Below are positions 55,683 through 62,620 of a stretch of DNA of 64,000 bases, one piece after another. This DNA is from Candidatus Obscuribacter sp. Lineage in GTDB: Bacteria; Cyanobacteriota; Vampirovibrionia; Obscuribacterales; Obscuribacteraceae. The translations under genes were made by a program, and so were the position numbers. The notes under the pieces are model-generated. The model saw only the letters and a list, made by a program, of their open reading frames with translations. It searched no databases and was not told the origin of the DNA. The stretch's first letter is position 1, and each line of letters begins with the position of its first letter. Where the stretch lies: positions 682,001 through 746,000 of the forward strand of contig JADKDV010000003.1 of NCBI GenBank assembly GCA_016718315.1, read 5' to 3'.

Positions 55683-56798
55683 TTACCTTCCTCCAGTCTT
55701 ATAAGTAATCTGCGGAGCCAATGTTGCAACGACTTTGACAAGCCCAGCATCGACAAGGTCGCTTACAACAATATCGATGTTTTTATACGCTTGAGGCGCT
55801 TCCTCATAAAGCAGGTCTTTGTCTTTGCAGATTACTCTGCCGCCCAGTGCTGTGTGCTCCAGGCTCTCTCTGGTGTATTTGTCTGCCAGGCGTGCGCGGC
55901 AGTCTGACCTCTGCCATTTGCGTCCAGCGCCATGAGCCAGTGTGTGGAGATTTTGTACCTGGTCTCCAGTTGGCACTACCAGATAGCTCAGGGTGCCCCT
56001 GGAGCCGGGGATGACAATTGGTCCCTGGTCAGAGGGCGCGGCTCCCTTGCGATGTATCCAGCAGGTTGCCATGGCTGTCTCATCCGACTTGGAGCGCTCG
56101 ACACAGTTATGGCAGACATCCAGTAGCATTGTGCCATCGGTGCCTAGTATGCGCATAAAGTTTTGCGCAATCAGCTTACGATTGAGCTTGGCCCATGTCA
56201 CTGCCGTATTGTGTTGGCTGAGGTAGCGAGTTGCCTCTACCGAATTGTCCTTGAGTGCCCCGTTACCGTGGTGGCTCTGATGCCCCCTGAGGATATGCTC
56301 GCCCAGACCACGTGAGCCGCTATGCACAAGTATGTAGAGAGCATGTCGGCTCAGTGCCATGGACTCAAATGCAGCAGAGTCTACAATTGTTTGCACCACT
56401 TGTAACTCGGCAAAATGATTGCCTCCACCTACGGTGCCCAGTGATTTGTCAAATCTCGTCGGTGTCAGCTCGTATCTCTCTAACTCAGCGTTGTGCCCAT
56501 CAGGGGAGGCATCCTCTAAATTGTTGAGTCTTTTGGTCCATTGATCTAATTTGAGCTTGGTCTTGTGTAAGCCGGTGCGCCACAGAGCCATGCCGCAGCC
56601 TATATCGTTGCCAATCAGGTGCGGATAAATGACGCCACCCGTGGCAAAGGCAGCACCAATTGGCGTGCCTTTGCCAGGATGTAAGTCCGGCATACCTACG
56701 GCCTTGATCATGCCTGGCAAAAGTGCCGTTTGATTGAGTTGTTCGATTGATTTGCCTTCTATCCAATTGGCATCGGAGGCAAATATTTTTACGTCCAT
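55683..56798 (-). CDS. rtcB: RtcB-family RNA-splicing ligase
   Basis: The enzyme joins RNA 2',3'-cyclic phosphate ends to 5'-OH ends with GTP and Mn. It has 371 residues, the short form. Conserved parts are D-L-H-P-G-K-G-T-P-I-G, G-N-D-I-G-C-G-M with metal ligands D65 and C68, G-G-G-N-H-F-A-E, V-H-S-G-S-R-G-L-G, H-R-K-G-A-A-P, and L-A-H-G-A-G-R with the His that is guanylylated. GGAGGA lies upstream of the ATG. It follows the split gene by 21 bases. No rtcA, rtcR or prfH is present here. Confidence 0.95.
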   Translation of the reverse strand: MDVKIFASDANWIEGKSIEQLNQTALLPGMIKAVGMPDLHPGKGTPIGAAFATGGVIYPHLIGNDIGCGMALWRTGLHKTKLKLDQWTKRLNNLEDASPDGHNAELERYELTPTRFDKSLGTVGGGNHFAELQVVQTIVDSAAFESMALSRHALYILVHSGSRGLGEHILRGHQSHHGNGALKDNSVEATRYLSQHNTAVTWAKLNRKLIAQNFMRILGTDGTMLLDVCHNCVERSKSDETAMATCWIHRKGAAPSDQGPIVIPGSRGTLSYLVVPTGDQVQNLHTLAHGAGRKWQRSDCRARLADKYTRESLEHTALGGRVICKDKDLLYEEAPQAYKNIDIVVSDLVDAGLVKVVATLAPQITYKTGGR

Positions 56799-56819
56799 GA
56801 TTTATATTCCTCCATTATT

Positions 56820-57050
56820 TTAGTCAAGAAAAGCGACAGTTTCTGCCAGGACTTCAGTATTCATCAGGACTCTATGCCAACCATCAAGAAAGATTGTGGC
56901 GTGGTCTGGATGTTTTACTTTGCCCTTGGCATAGACTAGAGCATCTCGCTTCATGTGGCGCCAATGCCAGTGTTTGGCGCTTGTGTTCGTTTCAATTAGC
57001 TGTTCGTACTCGAGTTGAACCAGTCCTACTGGAAGCTGGTTGCATACCAT
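56820..57050 (-). CDS. C-terminal part of a split rtcB-linked gene
   Basis: The 76-residue frame starts at ATG 57050, overlapping the previous stop in TAATG. Its sequence (W-x-W-R-x-M-K-R, V-K-H-P-D-H-A-T-I-F-L-D-G-W-H-R-V-L-M-N-T-E) reads like the end of a larger protein. The same frame is open upstream and reads H-G-G-E-S-V before the Met. Adding one G at the GG near 57064-57065 fuses it to the upstream frame as R-T-G-G-E-S-V-M-V-C. A real coupled two-gene arrangement cannot be excluded. Confidence 0.65.
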   Translation of the reverse strand: MVCNQLPVGLVQLEYEQLIETNTSAKHWHWRHMKRDALVYAKGKVKHPDHATIFLDGWHRVLMNTEVLAETVAFLD

Positions 57051-57634
57051 TACCGACTCTCCACCGTGCGAAAGGCAAATTGAGCGACGTGAGCTTTATT
57101 GTTTTTGCTACGTCTGAGTGGCTCGTTTGTAGTCACCAATAGTGGTGATACACCTACTTCGACTGGCACAAAAAACCACTCACCTTGCCTTTTAAACGTT
57201 TTGGTCTTGCGACGATTACGCTTGGCGACATTGAGTCCAACTTCTTGCTCAGTGAGCAGAGTGGGCTTGAGTGAGGCTTTAGCTGCAGCAACGGTAGATA
57301 CTGCCGCTACTGATGCCACAAAGAGATGATCCTCGTCTCGCCCGCAGAGAAATCTGTGCTTCTCGACGGCGAGACCCTTCTCATCCAGCTGTCTAGCTAA
57401 CAAAAGTAAGTGTTTATCCTTTGGTTTAACTTCCAGGATAGTGAGCTCCAGTGCCTCAAGGATGTCCTTGCGCACTGCGATTTCGAATGTTTCATAGCCT
57501 TTGTGGGATATGACATTGAGCCTTATGGGAGTGCTCTGACTAAACCAGCGATTGTTGACGATGCCGTCTTGGGCAATCACAACATTTGCCTGAGCACCAA
57601 TTTTTCTAAATGCTTTGTCCAAATTGGCAAACAT
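57050..57634 (-). CDS. Protein of unknown function upstream of rtcB, N-terminal part
   Basis: I start at ATG 57634, where GGAG lies eight bases upstream. The longer frame to 57721 has no ribosome-binding site. The product has 194 residues. It begins M-F-A-N-L-D-K-A-F-R-K-I-G-A-Q, contains C-G-R-D-E-D-H-L-F-V-A-S-V and F-K-R-Q-G-E-W-F-F-V-P, and ends at TAA 57050. I recall similar uncharacterised proteins as one continuous chain of about 270 residues, and the joined form here would be 271. No catalytic motif is evident. It is co-directional with rtcB and probably shares its transcript. Confidence 0.7.
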   Translation of the reverse strand: MFANLDKAFRKIGAQANVVIAQDGIVNNRWFSQSTPIRLNVISHKGYETFEIAVRKDILEALELTILEVKPKDKHLLLLARQLDEKGLAVEKHRFLCGRDEDHLFVASVAAVSTVAAAKASLKPTLLTEQEVGLNVAKRNRRKTKTFKRQGEWFFVPVEVGVSPLLVTTNEPLRRSKNNKAHVAQFAFRTVESR

Positions 57635-57780
57635 ATTTATTTCTCCAGATGCGCGCAGCAAAGCACTTCGCAGCGCGCGAAGTATGACGATGCACGTGTC
57701 GGCGTGCGTTGTTTGAGGCATACGCAGGACGACGAAATGCTAAAGCAACTGGACGATAAGACCTTACGAGGTGCTATGAG
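57635..57780 (-). other. Structured 5' leader of the rtcB operon
   Basis: Upstream of the first gene lie two stable stem-loops: CTTCGC/GCGAAG (57666-57671 and 57677-57682) and GCACG/CGTGC (57692-57696 and 57703-57707). A GCGCGC pair (57650-57655 region and 57674-57679) could form an alternative fold. The leader would be about 140 bases from the candidate promoter. I do not recognise a riboswitch or tRNA-like RNA. The rest of 57781-58070 shows only that promoter. Confidence 0.4.
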
Positions 57781-57781
57781 T

Positions 57782-57809
57782 TACATAACTTGTGGTCGTG
57801 TTAGATCAA
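57782..57809 (-). promoter_or_regulatory. Possible rtcB operon promoter
   Basis: On the minus strand TTGATC (57804-57809) and TATGTA (57782-57787) are 16 bases apart. It is a sigma-70-like pair, not the sigma-54 site used with RtcR in E. coli. Confidence 0.4.
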
Positions 57810-58070
57810 TTATCCAAGTACAAGCAGGGGCCAAAAAGCCCTTAAAATCTATGTCCTGCTGTGACGTGTACTCGGGGATTGCATGATCGTAACTCCAAAA
57901 ATATGGGGACCTAGATTTCCATTCTATCAAGCAAGTGAGATGTGTCAAGGTTGAATGTATTGTTTCTTCAATTCTTCATCACGGTGCTTTTGCTATGCTG
58001 ACAAAGAAAGAATTCAATTTTGTTTTGACTGATAGATCAAACGGAGTTGCGATTACGCCAGGTGCAGGTC

Positions 58071-59090
58071 ATGGAAAGAGCACGCAGTGTTAAAATCCCG
58101 CCGAGAGGACCAGCCGAGAAGTTGGTTGACTTTCAAGCGCGCCTCCAAAAAAGCTGGGGCTTCCGTGCTGTCGTTACGTCATTTATATTTGAGCCTTTAA
58201 TGGAAATGTTTGCTGCCGGTAAAACGGAAGGCAAATTTGAAGAAGAACTAAAGCGCTTTGAGTTTAAAAGTCGCAATGACGCAAAGTCATTGCAAGCACT
58301 ATTAGAAATAGCGCTCAGTCGCGAAGATGGAAATGTCAAAGCACTTTGGGCTTTGAGGCATAAAGGCGGTGCTGAGGTTTTTGCAATGGCTTGCGCGCTC
58401 TGCCTTGGCGACAATGATGGGCTCACTCCTACGCCCAGGCAAAGGCAGTTAGGTACCTGCATCTTGTCTCAAATGGCTCGGACTCCAAGGCGTTCCCCAC
58501 GCGCTTCGATTGAAGTGCTGCTCACAATGCTCAATAGCGAGAGCGACGAGAATGTTATCCTGTCGATTATCTACGCTCTCGGTCATCTGCGTGGAGTGAC
58601 AAGGGCTGAGCAACTGAGCCAGTGGTTGGTGCACCCAGATGAGTATGTGCGGATTGCACTGGTAAATGCTTTGTCACATGAAAGAAACAAGTTGGCTATC
58701 GATGCCCTGATAGTGCTTACCAAAGACTCTTCTGATGAGGTCAGGGACCTGGCTACTTTTGGATTGGGATTTTTTGATGGTGTCCGGTCCAGTGCCATTA
58801 ACACTGCTCTGCTCGAGTGTCTGAGCGATCCATATGAAATGGTCAGGCTCCAAGCAATGGAAGCTCTGGTCGATAGAGGGGTGTACAAAAAGCGCGTCGT
58901 CAAAGCCTTGCTAGCCGAACTGGCTCTAGGCTATGACGGCGATCTCCCTTGTCGTATTGCCACCAAACTGGAATCAGTTGAGCTGTATGACTCTTTAGTT
59001 AAACTGCGCCAGGATAGATTGTCGGAAGATCTTGAAGAAGCCATACTGGCATGTCAGCCGTGCAAGCTGGCGCTTGCAGGTGGGGGCTGA
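58071..59090 (+). CDS. HEAT-repeat protein
   Basis: I start at ATG 58071 (AGGTGCAGG just upstream), not TTG 58047. The product has 339 residues, all helical. From about residue 60 to 330 it is built from seven or so HEAT-like repeats (V-R-I-A-L-V-N-A-L-S, V-R-D-L-A-T-F-G-L-G, V-R-L-Q-A-M-E-A-L patterns). It is probably a scaffold or binding protein in the cytoplasm. Divergent from the rtcB operon, with no evident link to it. Confidence 0.78.
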   Translation: MERARSVKIPPRGPAEKLVDFQARLQKSWGFRAVVTSFIFEPLMEMFAAGKTEGKFEEELKRFEFKSRNDAKSLQALLEIALSREDGNVKALWALRHKGGAEVFAMACALCLGDNDGLTPTPRQRQLGTCILSQMARTPRRSPRASIEVLLTMLNSESDENVILSIIYALGHLRGVTRAEQLSQWLVHPDEYVRIALVNALSHERNKLAIDALIVLTKDSSDEVRDLATFGLGFFDGVRSSAINTALLECLSDPYEMVRLQAMEALVDRGVYKKRVVKALLAELALGYDGDLPCRIATKLESVELYDSLVKLRQDRLSEDLEEAILACQPCKLALAGGG

Positions 59091-59192
59091 CATCAGCTGT
59101 GGATATCATATACCAATGTCGCATTTGGGCATGCTTGGGGTAGGATGCTAATAGGTGCCCCGTATGACTTAGTGACTCGATAAGGAGCCGAT

Positions 59193-59729
59193 ATGGTTTT
59201 AGCTGACACGCTGGCTATCTTCCTTGTGGTTGTAGGGGTGATGGTCTCTTTACCAGGGTTATGGCTGCTTTGTCGCGGGCTTTGGCCCCATGCAGTGGCT
59301 ACTTCCACGGCATCTCTCAGTGGTGGACTGGTCAAGGCTTTTTTGACTGGTATACCTCTGGCTATTGTGGCCACAATCCTGGCGGCAGTACTTAGTAAAG
59401 TACCGTCCCTTGGCGGAGCGCTGGTTGTGCTTGTCATATCGGTATTTGTTATTTACGCCTCTGTGGGTATCGCTGGGCTGGCCACATCAGTCGGGCAAAA
59501 ACTGCCCTCCCCGGGTGACAATGATTGCCCCTGGCGTGTCACTATGCGAGGCAGCACTATCCTGGTACTCTCTTTCCTTTTGCCATTTATTGGCTGGTTT
59601 GTCATTTTGCCTGCCGTACTACTTATCGGCAGCGGTTCTACCACTCTCAATTTCTTCAAGGCAAAAGATAAAAGTAAGCATTCAATTACACCAGGAGACC
59701 AACCGCCACAAGCTCTGATACAAGCTTAG
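59193..59729 (+). CDS. Small multi-pass membrane protein
   Basis: The protein has 178 residues with four predicted membrane spans (about 5-27, 45-68, 72-95, 120-145) and a polar Lys/Gln-rich C-terminal tail. AAGGAG sits seven bases before the ATG. No family is recognised. It ends eight bases before the DUF1800 gene and so is very likely co-transcribed with the DUF1800/DUF1501 pair. Confidence 0.72.
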   Translation: MVLADTLAIFLVVVGVMVSLPGLWLLCRGLWPHAVATSTASLSGGLVKAFLTGIPLAIVATILAAVLSKVPSLGGALVVLVISVFVIYASVGIAGLATSVGQKLPSPGDNDCPWRVTMRGSTILVLSFLLPFIGWFVILPAVLLIGSGSTTLNFFKAKDKSKHSITPGDQPPQALIQA

Positions 59730-59737
59730 GTGTAGAA

Positions 59738-61243
59738 GTGGATCCCGGGCATAAAATCACCAGACGCAGTTTACTGGGTGCTGCTGCAGCTGTAGCAGGG
59801 GCTTCGGCATTGACTGGCTGTGAGAGTGTGATTACAAGCTTTACTCAGGACAATGGTCTAGCTATTCCCGAGCGGCTGTCTGTCGCTCATGGAGCCGCTA
59901 TTGACCCGATTTTTCATCTTTTGTCGCGTGCCACCTATGGACTGTGGCCAGGAGACCTGGAGCGAGTACAAAAGCAAGGTAAAGAGGCCTGGCTTAAAGA
60001 GCAACTTGATTTTGAAAGTATCGATGATGGCATTTGCAATTTGCGGGCAAGGCGCTTTGAGAGTCTGGTCTTAGACCCGGGCCTGGCATTTGAATTTAAG
60101 CGTGAGGTGGTGCGTCAGGATATTATTCGCCATGCGCTCTTGCAGGCTGTTTACAGTAAGCGTCAGCTCTTTGAGCGGATGGTTGGCTTCTGGTCGGATC
60201 ATCTCAACATCAGCATTGATAAAGGCGATTGTATCTATCTAAAACCAGTTGATGATCGCACTGTCATCCGTCAGCATGCTCTCGGTAAGTTTCCCAAGCT
60301 CTTGCGGGAGTCGGCGCTTTCGCCGGCTATGCTCGTTTATCTCGATGGCGCCGAAAACAAAAAGAGTAGTCGTGGCGGCGCCAACGAAAACTATGCCAGA
60401 GAATTACTTGAGTTGCACACCATGGGTGTCGATGGCGGCTACACCCAGGCTGATGTGACCAATGTGGCACGCTGTCTGACTGGCTATCAGCTAAATAAGA
60501 GAGCAAGTAGAGATCAAGTGCAGTTTGTTAGCGAGCTACATGACGATGGCGACAAATTAGTACTTGGCAAAAAGATACCTGCCGGTGGTGGTGCCAAAGA
60601 TCTTGATAGTGTTATAGAGATTGTTTGCAGTCATCCTTCTACGGCTTGTTATATAGCCAAAAAACTAGTGCGGCACTTTGTTGCTGATGAGCCGCCAGTC
60701 TCTCTCGTTAAAGCCGTGTCCGCTGATTTTACGCGCACCGGTGGTGATATCAAGTCGATGCTGCAAACGATTTTTGCTTCAAAAGAATTTGACCAGCACG
60801 CTGGTGCCAAAGTAAAACGACCATTTCATTTTATTGTTAGCTCACTGCGTGCCACCGGCGCTGATACATTTGCCCATGAGGAGCTTATCGAATATCTCAC
60901 TAAGATGGGCCAAGGGTTGTTTCAATATCCCACTCCCGATGGCTATCCAGAAGAGCCGGCACCGTGGCTTGGCACATTGCTCTGGCGCTGGAATTTTGCC
61001 TTTGCGCTGACGACCAACCAAGTGCCTCAAGTTGATGTGTCGGTGACAAAGCTGGTCAATGCTCTTGCCAAAAAGGATGACCTGATGCATCCGGGTTTGC
61101 TCATGTCTTACTTTGTGGGGCGTGATGCGACTAAGTCTGAGTTAAAAACACTCGATAAATTTCTCTCCACTCTGCCTGCTGAGGCTAAAGCAAGCAGTCT
61201 TTTGGCAATGATTATCTCCAGTCCGTCCTTTATGAGGTACTAG
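59738..61243 (+). CDS. DUF1800 family protein, Tat-exported
   Basis: The protein has 501 residues and a GTG start with AGG about seven bases upstream. The N-terminus has a twin-arginine motif (T-R-R-S-L-L-G) and then L-T-G-C, a possible lipobox. DUF1800 marks are H-L-L-S-R-A-T-Y-G near residue 60, R-Q-H-A-L-G-K-F, G-G-A-N-E-N-Y-A-R-E-L-L-E-L-H-T-M-G, and R-P-F-H-F-I-V-S-S-L-R near 363. It is always found with DUF1501 proteins, as here two bases downstream. The molecular function is not established. Confidence 0.93.
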   Translation: MDPGHKITRRSLLGAAAAVAGASALTGCESVITSFTQDNGLAIPERLSVAHGAAIDPIFHLLSRATYGLWPGDLERVQKQGKEAWLKEQLDFESIDDGICNLRARRFESLVLDPGLAFEFKREVVRQDIIRHALLQAVYSKRQLFERMVGFWSDHLNISIDKGDCIYLKPVDDRTVIRQHALGKFPKLLRESALSPAMLVYLDGAENKKSSRGGANENYARELLELHTMGVDGGYTQADVTNVARCLTGYQLNKRASRDQVQFVSELHDDGDKLVLGKKIPAGGGAKDLDSVIEIVCSHPSTACYIAKKLVRHFVADEPPVSLVKAVSADFTRTGGDIKSMLQTIFASKEFDQHAGAKVKRPFHFIVSSLRATGADTFAHEELIEYLTKMGQGLFQYPTPDGYPEEPAPWLGTLLWRWNFAFALTTNQVPQVDVSVTKLVNALAKKDDLMHPGLLMSYFVGRDATKSELKTLDKFLSTLPAEAKASSLLAMIISSPSFMRY

Positions 61244-61245
61244 GG

Positions 61246-62505
61246 ATGAAGCTGACCAGAAGAAGTTTTTTGCGTAAGTTGGCGCTCAAAGGAAGCGGGC
61301 GTGAGCACGACCATGTGCTGGTCTGTGTCTTTTTGCGCGGGGGAGCCGACACTCTCAATATGTTTATCCCTTATGGAGACGATGCTTACTACAAAGCACG
61401 CCCCGGGCTTGCTGTGCCGCCTCCCGCTAAAAGCGCTGGTGTGAGTGCTAGTCAAAAAGATGGTCCAGGCAATAGTCAGTGCGCATTGCGGCTGGATGAT
61501 TTTTACGCCATGCACCCCCGTATGGCGCCCTTGGTCGATATATACAAGGATGGCAGACTGACAGCAATCCAGGCGGTGGGCACGGATAATCCAACAGGCT
61601 CACATTTTGAAGCCCAAGACCAGATAGAGCATGGCGAGGCCTATCGCCGCACTATAGGTGGTGGGTGGCTCGGGCGTCACCTGCGCAGTCAGTCAGACCC
61701 TGACCAGCCCCTGTCGGCTGTAGCTATAGGCACTACCATACCGGAGTCTCTGCGCGGTGCCCACGGCGCTAGCGCCATCACTAGCGTCGATGCTTTGAGG
61801 CTCAAGACACCTGCCGAGGACCCTGCCAATGTCTGTGCTGCGCTTGCCAGTCTTTATGGGGCTGATGTCGGTGTGCTCAGTGAGCCTGGTCTGGCCACAC
61901 TCAAACTGCTTGATCAGGTGCAAAAGTTGAGCGACCGAGCCTACAAACCACTGGCTGGTGTTGAGTATCCGGCTGGCTCGCTTGGTGATGGTATGCGAGA
62001 AATCGCCCGACTCATTAAGGCAAACGTTGGGCTTGAGGTGGCTTGCATCGACCATAATGGTTGGGATACACACTTTTTTCAGGGCGCTACCACGGGCTTG
62101 CACGCCGACAATGTGGGTGAGCTGTCCCTTGCTCTAAGCGCATTTGACCGCGACTTACTCAAGGAGCGCAATCGAGTCACTACTATCGTCATGACTGAGT
62201 TTGGTCGCCGCTCCTATCAAAATGGCTCACTAGGTACGGATCATGGACGTGGCTTTACCATGTTTGCTCTTGGTGCCAGGGTCAAGGGTGGCAAAATCCT
62301 TGGTAAATGGCCAGGACTTATTGAGGATGAGGAGCAAGCTCAGTATCTGCTCGGACCTACGGGACTAAAAATACAGATAGACTATCGCTCGGTCTTGAGC
62401 GAGGTGCTCACTGGTGTTCTTGGTAACCACAGTGTTCAAGATGTCTTCCCAGGATTTGTTCCAGAGTCAGTTGGCTTGATTGAGAGCGCCGGTTTAATTA
62501 CTTAA
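61246..62505 (+). CDS. DUF1501 family protein
   Basis: The protein has 419 residues. T-R-R-S-F-L at the N-terminus resembles a Tat motif, although the hydrophobic part is short. V-C-V-F-L-R-G-G-A-D-T-L-N-M near residue 30 and the alkaline-phosphatase-like metal segments (D-H-N-G-W-D-T-H, T-E-F-G-R-R, D-H-G-R-G near 265-340) define DUF1501, a sulfatase/alkaline-phosphatase-fold family. Phosphatase or sulfatase activity is plausible but unproven. It starts two bases after DUF1800, with AGGG as the ribosome-binding site. Confidence 0.93.
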   Translation: MKLTRRSFLRKLALKGSGREHDHVLVCVFLRGGADTLNMFIPYGDDAYYKARPGLAVPPPAKSAGVSASQKDGPGNSQCALRLDDFYAMHPRMAPLVDIYKDGRLTAIQAVGTDNPTGSHFEAQDQIEHGEAYRRTIGGGWLGRHLRSQSDPDQPLSAVAIGTTIPESLRGAHGASAITSVDALRLKTPAEDPANVCAALASLYGADVGVLSEPGLATLKLLDQVQKLSDRAYKPLAGVEYPAGSLGDGMREIARLIKANVGLEVACIDHNGWDTHFFQGATTGLHADNVGELSLALSAFDRDLLKERNRVTTIVMTEFGRRSYQNGSLGTDHGRGFTMFALGARVKGGKILGKWPGLIEDEEQAQYLLGPTGLKIQIDYRSVLSEVLTGVLGNHSVQDVFPGFVPESVGLIESAGLIT

Positions 62506-62550
62506 ATCGAGCACTTTCACGGAAATTTCACACCTTTTTAAATACTATGC

Positions 62551-62580
62551 TGCCACGGATAACACCGTGGCTTTATTTTT
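62551..62580 (+). terminator. Rho-independent terminator
   Basis: GCCACGG (62552-62558) pairs with CCGTGGC (62565-62571) over a six-base loop, followed by TTTATTTTT. It ends the DUF1800/DUF1501 transcript. Confidence 0.85.
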
Positions 62581-62620
62581 ACCAGCAATCAACACCCCAA
62601 TTTTCTTTTCCGAGGTCCTT

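Noticed and set aside
57050..57634. PrfH release factor partner of RtcB
   Set aside because: PrfH would carry a G-G-Q motif. None is present, and the sequence does not resemble release factors.
57738..57887. Small plus-strand gene of 49 codons
   Set aside because: It overlaps the probable promoter and leader of the rtcB operon, the ribosome-binding site is poor, and the product has no recognisable features.
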